Assembly: GCA_964616985.1 (NCBI GenBank)
Contig: CAZTVF010000064.1
Span: forward strand, 1-31,148
Direction: 5' to 3'
Source of the DNA: CAZTVF01 sp964616985
Lineage (GTDB): Bacteria > Planctomycetota > Phycisphaerae > SM23-33
Length of the DNA: 31,148 nt
Shown here: piece by piece, positions 6,617-12,533 of the stretch
How positions within the stretch are numbered: the first letter of the stretch is position 1
How the letters are laid out: each line of letters starts with the position of its first letter
Program-made: the position numbers and the translations under genes
The notes under the pieces: generated by a model
Seen by the model: only the letters and a program-made list of their open reading frames with translations
Database searches by the model: none
Told to the model about the DNA's origin: nothing

Positions 6617-6799
6617 ACCACAGAGGCGCAGAGAACACAGAGAAAAAGAAGCCGTGCGGAGCAGCCGCTTACGGGGGAGCCGCACATAGGCCGGATGATG
6701 GCATTGCGTCATCACCACTCGTTCCACATCTGATGGCACCGACCAGGAGTCGGCGTGAATGACTCCTGCTTTACTCTGAGTACTCTGTGCCTCTGTGGT
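6617..6799. repeat. Foldback pair of the ACCACAGAGGCACAGAG type
   Basis: ACCACAGAGGCGCAGAGAAC (from 6617) is mirrored by GTACTCTGTGCCTCTGTGGT (ending 6799), with about 120 bp between. A small hairpin with an 8-bp stem (CAGGAGTC at 6744-6751, GACTCCTG at 6761-6768) lies inside. The element occupies most of the 286-bp gap between cysE and the downstream UroD-like gene. A short phrase of this type is, to my knowledge, scattered in many environmental bacterial genomes; its role is unknown. Confidence 0.7.
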
Positions 6800-6818
6800 C
6801 AGGCTGTTGTGTGTTTTC

Positions 6819-7150
6819 TCACGGCTCGGCGGTGCGGGACTTCGCCCGCATCCACGCCGGCGAGAGTCGCTTCGCTTCGTCGATCATGGCGTGCAGATTC
6901 TCCTCGGGCGTCTCGAGGCCGACCTGGTCGCCGGTGCCCAGAAGGAGGCGGGGCTCGCCGACGAAGGCCTCGAGCACCTCCCCCACTTCGCGGCGGACGT
7001 CGGCGCACGTGCCGCGGATGAGCGTCTCGACGGTGTGGATATTGCCATTCATCGCCACCCTGCCCTCCAGCAGCCGCCGCACCTGCCGCAGGCCCTCGAT
7101 GCCGGTGACGTCGCCGCCGACCACCGTCTGGCCGGTGCTGGTGATGGCGC
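6819..7150 (-). CDS. UroD-like protein, C-terminal fragment (5' part lost in the assembly gap)
   Basis: About 110 residues of a uroporphyrinogen-decarboxylase-like protein remain, reading GQTVVGGDVTGIEGLRQVRR, then the segment MNGNIHTVETLIRGTCADVR, then GTGDQVGLETPEENLHAMID and a stop at 6819. This matches the end of the gene on the other side of the Ns (FNGNVHTVETLLRGTAADVR, GTGDQVGGDTPEENI) but is clearly not identical. The two are therefore paralogs, most likely in tandem, and the gap hides the end of the first and most of the second. The C-terminal TPEEN turn is shared with the UroD superfamily. Where a zinc-site Cys is found in corrinoid methyltransferases, this protein has Asp (GTGDQ). 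The function is unknown; true haem synthesis is unlikely. Confidence 0.75.
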
Positions 7151-7160
7151 NNNNNNNNNN
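7151..7160. other. Assembly gap (10 N)
   Basis: Ten Ns separate two similar but different UroD-like reading frames. The round number suggests a scaffold join of unknown true length. Highly similar DNA on both sides (for example CCTCGGGCGT at about 7170 and at 6902) would explain why the assembler broke here. Confidence 0.95.
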
Positions 7161-8247
7161 GGATGTTTTCCTCGGGCGTGTCGCCGCCCACCTGGTCGCC
7201 CGTGCCGATGATGACGCGCGGCGACCCATCGAACGCCGCGCGGATTTCACTCCCTTCGCGCCGGACGTCCGCCGCCGTCCCGCGCAGCAGCGTCTCGACG
7301 GTGTGCACGTTGCCGTTGAAGGCGGTGCGCCCGTCCAGCGCGCGGCGCGCGCGATCCAGTTCGACCACGTCGCCGCCGGGCGGGCGCTCGAACGGGCACA
7401 CGCAGTCGACGCCGATCTGTGCAAAGTCGGCCACCGTCTCCATGCACTTGCCGTGGAAATGCACATGCAGCAGGCGGCCGTGGCGGTGCACCTCGCGGGC
7501 GACGGCCTCGATGAGGGGCCGATCCCACCGCCGCCACATGGGAGGCCCGATCAGGCTGTTGCAGCTCCACGAGCAGCCGATGACGAGGCTCTCGATGGCC
7601 GTGTCGCGGCAGATCCTGCCGGCCAGCCGCACCATGTGCTCGGTGTACCGCTGGCGGAGCGGCTCGAAAAGATCCTCGTGCTCGAGCAGGTCGATGATGC
7701 CCGCCTCCAGGCCACCCTCGCGGCTGCACGCGTAGGCGTCGAAGAACGGCACGCCCAGCCACGCCTCCAGCAGGTACGCGTCGCCCACCTCCTGCCAGGC
7801 CTGGATCATCGGGGCGACGTTCATCGCCTCGACATCGCCGAAGGTCAGGTGCTCCCAGGCGCCCAGGTCGCGGGCGAGGTCCTTGATCGGCCGCTCGACC
7901 ACCCAGCTGGGCTCGTGGCGATCGAACTGCTGGCGGGTTTCGACCGTGCCGCGCGGCGTGTGAATGACGTTGTGGACCTCCAGTTGATCGGGCGTCACCC
8001 ACCGCTCGGCGGACTGCACCGTCACGTCGCGAGCCGGGGCGCCCGCGAACGTGGCCCCCCAGCCCTCGCACCCGAACGCGGCGAAGGTCTTGAGCAGCGC
8101 CTGGTGGAAGGGCACCTCGCGCTGGAACGCGATCATGTCCACGCCCAGCAGCTTGGCCGGGTAGTAGTACCAGAACTCCGGCGCGATCGCGACGCGGTCG
8201 CTGAACACGCCACGGTAGGCATTGAGCATGCGCTGCTTGCCGGTCAT
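7161..8247 (-). CDS. UroD-like protein, N-terminal part (3' end lost in the assembly gap)
   Basis: The visible 362 residues start MTGKQRMLNAYRGVFSDRVA, the usual beginning of UroD-superfamily proteins (helix, then D-R-V-P/A). They continue through a TIM-barrel with LLHVHFHGKCME (His265, Cys268) and the C-terminal IIGTGDQVGGDTPEENI. The last 20-25 residues are missing at the Ns. The family includes HemE and corrinoid-linked methyltransferases such as MtaA. This protein has H-G-K-C instead of the MtaA H-x-C-G and Asp instead of the later Cys, so zinc-dependent methyl transfer is doubtful. The start ATG overlaps the stop of the Gfo/Idh/MocA gene by four bases (ATGA), so the two are co-translated and probably act on the same compound. 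Confidence 0.85.
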
Positions 8248-9308
8248 AGGCGGTACTTCATCTCGACGGGGGCGCCCGCGGCAGCGCTGCGGCCGATGGC
8301 GGCGATCAGTTCGTCCACGTCGTATCCGGTCGTGGCGGCCTGAGGGCCCTGCTGGCCCTTGGCGATGTTGTCGCAGAAGAAGGCCACCGCGTGGTCGAAC
8401 GGCGAGACGGCGGGGTAGCGATACTCCGTGGCCTGGCCGGTGGCGGCGTCGTAGTGCACGAGCATGCAGGCCTTGCGGTCACACTGGTCCCAGGCGGCGC
8501 TGTATACCTCCAGCCGGCCGCCCGTGCCGTTGATCTCGATCCGCTCATCCCAGCCGTCGCGGAGGAAACCGATGTGGCCCAGCGGGTGGGCGAGGGCCTC
8601 GTAGTGCACGGCGCCGTTGTCGGTCTCAAGGAGCGAGGTCGCTTGGATGTCCAGGTCCGCGCCCTTGGGCGTGTGCATGGTGGCGTAGACCTTGCGCGGG
8701 CGGCCCAGGAAAAAGCAGGTGAGGTCCAGGATGTGGCTGCCGCCGCAGACCAGGATGCCGCCGCCGTACCGCCGTCTCACTTCCGAGACGCTGCCACTGC
8801 CGGGCTTCTGGAAGAAGCCGCTGCCGGTGGGCACTTCATCCCACGGCAGGCCCCACCCCTGGAATGCCCGGATGTAGGTGGACATGATTCGCCCCAGCCG
8901 CGGCATGAGGGCCTTGGCCTGCGCGACGGCCGGGATGAACCGCTTCATATAGCTGGTGTAGAGGACGGTCTTCTTCGCCTGGGCGAGGCGGACGATGTCG
9001 GCCGCATCGTCAGGATTCTCGGCCAGGGTCTTCTCGCAGATGACGGCCTTGCCGGCCTCGATGGCGGCGGCGCAGAGCTTCTTGTGCGTGGAGGAGATGG
9101 TGAGCACCTCCACGGCCTGGACTTCCTTGTCGTCCATGATCGAACGGAAGTCGGCTGTATATTTGGCCCCGGTCTTGGCGACCCAGGTGGCCGCGGCCTG
9201 CTCGGACAGATCGCACACCCACTTCACCTTCGCGCCGATCTTCTCCAGCGCCGCCAGATGAAACCGCGAGATGCTGCCGCAACCGATGACGCCGACGGTG
9301 ATGCTCAT
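8244..9308 (-). CDS. Gfo/Idh/MocA-family oxidoreductase
   Basis: The 354-aa product opens MSITVGVIGCGSISRFHLAA, a Rossmann fold with G-x-G-x2-S for NAD(P). VICEKTLAENPDDAADIVRL corresponds to the family's conserved E-K-P/T-x-A-x2 segment with the catalytic Lys. The C-terminal alpha/beta domain includes YGGGILVCGGSHILDLTCFF, where Gly-x2-His-x2-Asp matches the G-x2-H-x2-D substrate-site motif. Members oxidise or reduce sugars, inositols and related polyols. The start at 9308 is fixed by the glycine loop and by GGAGA 6-7 bases upstream; the longer in-frame extension has no homologous sequence. A -10-like TATAGT (reverse strand, 9330-9335) lies about 25 bases before the start. The downstream UroD-like gene overlaps the stop codon. 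The substrate is unknown. Confidence 0.88.
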   Translation of the reverse strand: MSITVGVIGCGSISRFHLAALEKIGAKVKWVCDLSEQAAATWVAKTGAKYTADFRSIMDDKEVQAVEVLTISSTHKKLCAAAIEAGKAVICEKTLAENPDDAADIVRLAQAKKTVLYTSYMKRFIPAVAQAKALMPRLGRIMSTYIRAFQGWGLPWDEVPTGSGFFQKPGSGSVSEVRRRYGGGILVCGGSHILDLTCFFLGRPRKVYATMHTPKGADLDIQATSLLETDNGAVHYEALAHPLGHIGFLRDGWDERIEINGTGGRLEVYSAAWDQCDRKACMLVHYDAATGQATEYRYPAVSPFDHAVAFFCDNIAKGQQGPQAATTGYDVDELIAAIGRSAAAGAPVEMKYRL

Positions 9309-9397
9309 ATTGGTCTCCAGGGTTTGGCGACTATAGTACGGGCTTCCTCGGCTTCTGAAAAGGCTTCGCGTCATTGGGCACAGGGGCGAAGAGAAAC

Positions 9398-9671
9398 ACA
9401 TGCCAGCCCACGGCGGAAGCGCAGTGGTATCTACACGACTATCCTGGATGGCGGCCTGGTAGTCCTTCACGCTTGGTTCCGGGAGTAAGGCCTTGGCGGC
9501 GGCTTGCCGTTCGGCGCTGTCAGATGTGGATGACGCCCTGGGCTTCTACAGCGCCGAACGGCAAGCCGCTGCCAGATGCACTCACATATTCGATCGTGAT
9601 GAACTACCAGGAAGGCCCCCACCCCTCATACTTGTGTAGATACTGGTGGCTTCCGCCATGGGCTGACATGT
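9398..9671. repeat. Nested foldback element: imperfect 80-bp outer arms
   Basis: The arm 9398-9477 and the reverse complement of 9594-9671 align along most of their length. Shared words include CATG-CAGCCCA-GGCGGAAGC, GTATCTACAC-AC and GGCC-TGGTAGT-CATCACG, with small gaps. The interior holds the perfect palindrome at 9495-9573. Both outer arms can be read to give a short peptide with the pattern Y-L-H-x-Y-x-G-W-x-P (AQWYLHDYPGWRPG on plus, SHQYLHKYEGWGPS on minus). This segment fills most of the space between the oxidoreductase gene and the leuA promoter. Confidence 0.65.
9495..9573. repeat. Dispersed palindrome, copy 2
   Basis: Bases 9495-9520 are the reverse complement of 9548-9573 with one mismatch, around a 27-bp spacer. 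The arms match those at 929-1000 (TTCGGCGCTGT; CTTCTACAGCGCCGAACGG) except for a T/C change in the CTTG(T/C)CGT word. Confidence 0.85.
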
Positions 9672-9724
9672 CATTCGCACACCCCCCGTGTGGCCGCCCT
9701 CTCCGCCACGCGGCTGCTTTTCTC

Positions 9725-9753
9725 TTGTCGAAAGGCAGGATCGCCGATATAAA
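9725..9753 (+). promoter_or_regulatory. Promoter of the leuA leader transcript
   Basis: TTGTCG (9725-9730), an exact 17-bp spacer and TATAAA (9748-9753) form a good sigma-70-type promoter, with a predicted start near 9760. The leader peptide's Shine-Dalgarno (GGAGAAGG, 9758-9765) follows at once, so the 5' end would be very short. Confidence 0.6.
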
Positions 9754-9772
9754 GGATGGAGAAGGTAATCGA

Positions 9773-9832
9773 ATGATCCGTCAAAGCAATAGTCTAGGCC
9801 TGGCGCTAATCACGGGGCTTGGGCTGCGCTGA
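9773..9832 (+). CDS. Leucine-rich leader peptide of the leuA attenuator
   Basis: A 19-codon ORF encodes MIRQSNSLGLALITGLGLR and stops at 9830-9832. Five of 19 residues are Leu, and two of the Leu codons are CTA, a codon expected to be rare in this GC-rich genome; E. coli leuL likewise uses rare CUA control codons. GGAGAAGG lies eight bases before the ATG. A Rho-independent terminator begins 27 bases after the stop, and leuA starts 229 bases after it. In the classic scheme, a ribosome stalled at Leu codons when charged tRNA-Leu is scarce lets the RNA fold away from the terminator so that leuA is transcribed. The peptide itself probably has no other role. Confidence 0.7.
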   Translation: MIRQSNSLGLALITGLGLR

Positions 9833-9836
9833 CGGA

Positions 9837-9893
9837 TTGCGGAATAGATCGAATCAAGACTCCGCGATCCCGAAAGGTTCGCGGAGTTTTTTT
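9837..9893 (+). terminator. Attenuator terminator with competing anti-terminator
   Basis: ACTCCGCGA (9859-9867) and TCGCGGAGT (9879-9887) form a perfect 9-bp stem with an 11-base loop, followed by seven Ts (9887-9893). The 5' arm can instead pair with TTGCGGA (9837-9843; pairs to TCCGCGA 9861-9867 with one G-U), which would break the terminator. The latter site lies 5-11 bases after the leader stop codon, where a translating ribosome would cover it. Confidence 0.7.
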
Positions 9894-10061
9894 ATGGGAT
9901 CACGAAGATGGACGAGATAAAGAATCGCACAGCAGGATCGGAGATGCCCGTCGGGCGCGCGACGCCCGGCGAGGTGCTAGCACTGCCCGTGATGTGACCG
10001 AACGCGATTCACTGGATTTCCGAGCGGCAAGACAACAAGATATAGAGAATTGGAGCCAAAC

Positions 10062-11603
10062 ATGTCCGATATGCGAAACGTCCTGATCTTCGATACGACC
10101 CTGCGCGACGGCGAACAGAGCCCCGGCTGCAGCATGAACCTCACCGAAAAGCTCGAGGTCGCCAAGGCCCTGGAATCGCTCAACGTCGACATCATCGAGG
10201 CCGGCTTCCCCATTTCCAGCCCCGGCGATTTCGAATCCGTCCAGGCCGTCGCCCAGACCGTACGCTGCGGCGTGGCCGGCCTGGCCCGCTGCGTCGAGAA
10301 GGACATCCGCGCCGCGGCCGAGGCCGTCAAAGCCTCCGCGCGCGGGCGGATCCACGTCTTCTGCGCCACCAGCGCCATCCATCGCCAGTTCAAGTTCAAG
10401 CGGGCCAAGGAAGAGATCATCAAGATGTCCGTCGACGGCGTGAAGTTCGCCAAGAGCTTCATCCAGGACATCGAGTTCAGCCCCGAGGACGCCTCGCGCA
10501 CCGAGCCCGATTTCCTGGCCGAGGTTGTCTCGGCCGTCATCGAGGCGGGCGCCACCACCGTCAACATCCCCGACACGGTCGGCTACGCCATGCCCGCCGA
10601 GTACGGCGACCTCATCCGCTACCTGTTTGCCCACGTGCCCAACATCAAGCAGGCCGTCATCTCCGTGCACTGCCACAACGACCTGGGACTGGCGGTGGCC
10701 AACTCGCTGGCGGCGGTGCGGGCGGGGGCGGGCCAGGTGGAATGCACGCTCAACGGCATCGGCGAGCGGGCGGGCAACGCGTCGCTGGAAGAGATCGTCA
10801 TGGCCATCCGCACGCGGCAGGATTTCCTGCAGGTGTCCACCAACATCAACACCAAGCGGATCTACCCCACCAGCCGGCTGGTGGGGTCGGTGACCGGCCA
10901 GGGCGTGCCGCGCAACAAGGCCATCGTCGGCGAGAACGCCTTCGCGCACGAGTCGGGCATTCACCAGGACGGCTACCTCAAGAACCGCGAGACGTACGAG
11001 ATCATGCACCCCGAGGACATCGGCGTCCCGGCCAGCAAGCTGGTGCTGGGCAAGCACTCCGGCCGCCACGCCTTCAAGCAGCGGACCGAGACGCTGGGCT
11101 ACACCCTGTCGGACGAGCAGATCAACTCGGCGTTCGAGAAGTTCAAGGTGCTGGCCGACAAGAAGAAGGAAGTCTTCGACGAGGATCTCGAGGCCCTGAT
11201 CGATGAACAGATCGAGAAGGTGGCCGAGGTGTGGAAGCTTGTCGGCGTGCAGACGACGGCGGGCTCGAACACGATTCCGACGGCCACCGTGACGCTGTCG
11301 AAGGAAGGGCGTTCGGTGACGGACGCCGCCACCGGCGACGGCCCGGTGGACGCGGTGTGCGAGGCGATCCAGCGGATCACGGGCGTCAAGCCCAGCCTGA
11401 CGGACTACTCCCTGCGGGCGGTCACCTCGGGTAAGGACGCGCAAGGCGAGGTGACGATCGAGGTAGAGCACAGCGAGCGGCGGTTCCGCGCCCGCGGCGT
11501 GAGCACCGACATCGTCGAGGCCTCGGCCCGCGCGTACCTCGCCGCCGTCAATCGCGTGGCCACCCACGCCGCCAACGGCGTCAAGAAGCCCGAGCAGCCA
11601 TAG
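10062..11603 (+). CDS. leuA: 2-isopropylmalate synthase
   Basis: The 513-aa product starts MSDMRNVLIFDTTLRDGEQS, with the R-D-G-E-Q substrate and metal motif of the DRE-TIM barrel. HCHNDLGLAVANSLAAVRAG supplies the metal-binding HxH, followed by NGIGERAGNASLEEI. HESGIHQDGYLK and LGKHSGRHAF mark the subdomain that closes the active site. The C-terminal 120-130 residues (TTAGSNTIPTATVTL, GDGPVDAVCEAIQRI) are the regulatory LeuA dimer domain that binds leucine for feedback inhibition. The enzyme condenses acetyl-CoA with 2-oxoisovalerate, the first committed step to leucine. The ATG at 10062 has GGAG six bases upstream; a TTG 12 bases earlier is unlikely. Transcription is probably controlled by the upstream Leu leader. 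leuB, leuC and leuD are not adjacent, as a terminator follows directly. Confidence 0.96.
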   Translation: MSDMRNVLIFDTTLRDGEQSPGCSMNLTEKLEVAKALESLNVDIIEAGFPISSPGDFESVQAVAQTVRCGVAGLARCVEKDIRAAAEAVKASARGRIHVFCATSAIHRQFKFKRAKEEIIKMSVDGVKFAKSFIQDIEFSPEDASRTEPDFLAEVVSAVIEAGATTVNIPDTVGYAMPAEYGDLIRYLFAHVPNIKQAVISVHCHNDLGLAVANSLAAVRAGAGQVECTLNGIGERAGNASLEEIVMAIRTRQDFLQVSTNINTKRIYPTSRLVGSVTGQGVPRNKAIVGENAFAHESGIHQDGYLKNRETYEIMHPEDIGVPASKLVLGKHSGRHAFKQRTETLGYTLSDEQINSAFEKFKVLADKKKEVFDEDLEALIDEQIEKVAEVWKLVGVQTTAGSNTIPTATVTLSKEGRSVTDAATGDGPVDAVCEAIQRITGVKPSLTDYSLRAVTSGKDAQGEVTIEVEHSERRFRARGVSTDIVEASARAYLAAVNRVATHAANGVKKPEQP

Positions 11604-11642
11604 TCTCGCCAGGCATGAAATGACGACGCCAGATATCAGACT

Positions 11643-11681
11643 GGCACGGGACGGTCCCTCCGGCCGTCCCGTGCCTTTTTT
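11643..11681 (+). terminator. Intrinsic terminator after leuA
   Basis: A 12-bp perfect stem (11643-11654 with 11664-11675), a 9-base loop and six Ts begin about 40 bases after the leuA stop. It is a strong Rho-independent terminator and shows leuA is monocistronic here. Confidence 0.85.
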
Positions 11682-11842
11682 GTTGAATCGGGGGCATCGG
11701 CCGTCGGCGCGCAGAACGGCCTTTGATATGCACTAACATGCATACGAACAATTCAGAGTCAGGCGAGGTGACAGAGACACATCGCCATCCGGGGCAAGAT
11801 GTGAGAGCGGCGGCGCCCGCGGACGGCAGGGACTCTACGGCC

Positions 11843-12058
11843 TCACGTGGTCGCTTGGGCGCGGGTTACGTTGTCGGCCTTGAGGCCCTTGGGCCCCTCG
11901 ACCAGTTCGAAGTCCACCTGCTCGCCCTCGTTGAGGGTGCGGAACCCCTCGGTCTTGATCGAGGTGTGGTGGACGAAGATGTCCGCCTGGTTTCCTTCGG
12001 CCTGGATGAACCCGTACCCTTTGGCGTTGTTAAACCACTTGACTGTACCCTTCGGCAT
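11843..12058 (-). CDS. Cold-shock domain protein
   Basis: The 71-aa product is one cold-shock (OB-fold) domain: MPKGTVKWFNNAKGYGFIQA carries RNP1 (KGYGFI, residues 13-18), and DIFVHHTSI (from residue 26) carries RNP2. It should bind single-stranded RNA and DNA and melt RNA secondary structure, in the cytoplasm. The length and the final basic, Ala/Thr-rich residues (VTRAQATT) are usual for the family. GGAG eight bases upstream supports the ATG at 12058. About 340 bp without a gene lies upstream, room for the long 5' leader that cold-shock genes often have, but I cannot point to a cold-shock box. It converges on leuA. Confidence 0.93.
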   Translation of the reverse strand: MPKGTVKWFNNAKGYGFIQAEGNQADIFVHHTSIKTEGFRTLNEGEQVDFELVEGPKGLKADNVTRAQATT

Positions 12059-12402
12059 TGACGTGTCTCCACTACAGAACCTGCGACATGAAAAGCAACC
12101 GCGAGGGCCTACGTGCGAACAGCGAACGCAGAGTTGCTTACTTCCTTTTCCAAAAAGACGTGCCCACCCGGCACTTCGAGATCGAGACTCGCAACAACGC
12201 TTTTAGCTTACCGCGCCGCTATGCAACCGCAAGAAAAATCAGCGTTTTGCCTATGTTTCACAAGGATTTTGCTTGAATGACCTAGGCCGTTCTGGCCCAG
12301 AAATCGGAAATCTCGGAAATCCTCGGGGACTTCCCGCCCGGCGGGGCTGCCGAGCTACTTCGGGGGTGGGGTGGCGGCCTTCCCAGGGCGCTTGGCGCGA
12401 AG
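12059..12402. other. Non-coding stretch upstream of the cold-shock gene
   Basis: No convincing ORF lies here. The part next to the cold-shock gene is the likely 5' leader and promoter region on the minus strand. From about 12300 the words GAAATC-GGAAATC repeat, followed by a GC-rich segment (GGGTGGGGTGGCGGCCTTCC) weakly resembling the outer arm of the 9398-9671 element. Confidence 0.5.
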
Positions 12403-12472
12403 GTAGGGTGCGTGGCTTGCCCACGCACCAATCGTCACCTGGCCACGGTGCGTGGCAAGCCACGCACCCTAC
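12403..12472. repeat. Near-perfect inverted repeat (GTAGGGTGCGTGGC type)
   Basis: Bases 12403-12429 and 12447-12472 are reverse complements apart from one extra C, separated by 17 bases (12430-12446). The stem is about 26 bp and would make a very stable hairpin in either transcript. It lies 60 bp before the start of the 736-aa gene. There is no T-tract, so it does not look like a simple terminator. Confidence 0.8.
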
Positions 12473-12533
12473 AAGACCGCGGCGGGTTCCTTCGGGCGCG
12501 AACTTGAGGTAGGATGGCGGACCGAGGTGACCG

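Noticed and set aside
8244..9470. Longer start for the Gfo/Idh/MocA gene at 9470
   Set aside because: The extra 54 residues have no family similarity and overlap the foldback arm; the Rossmann motif and a good Shine-Dalgarno support 9308.
9908..9997. 29-codon plus-strand ORF between the attenuator and leuA
   Set aside because: No Shine-Dalgarno before the ATG, no Leu enrichment and no recognisable peptide; probably chance.
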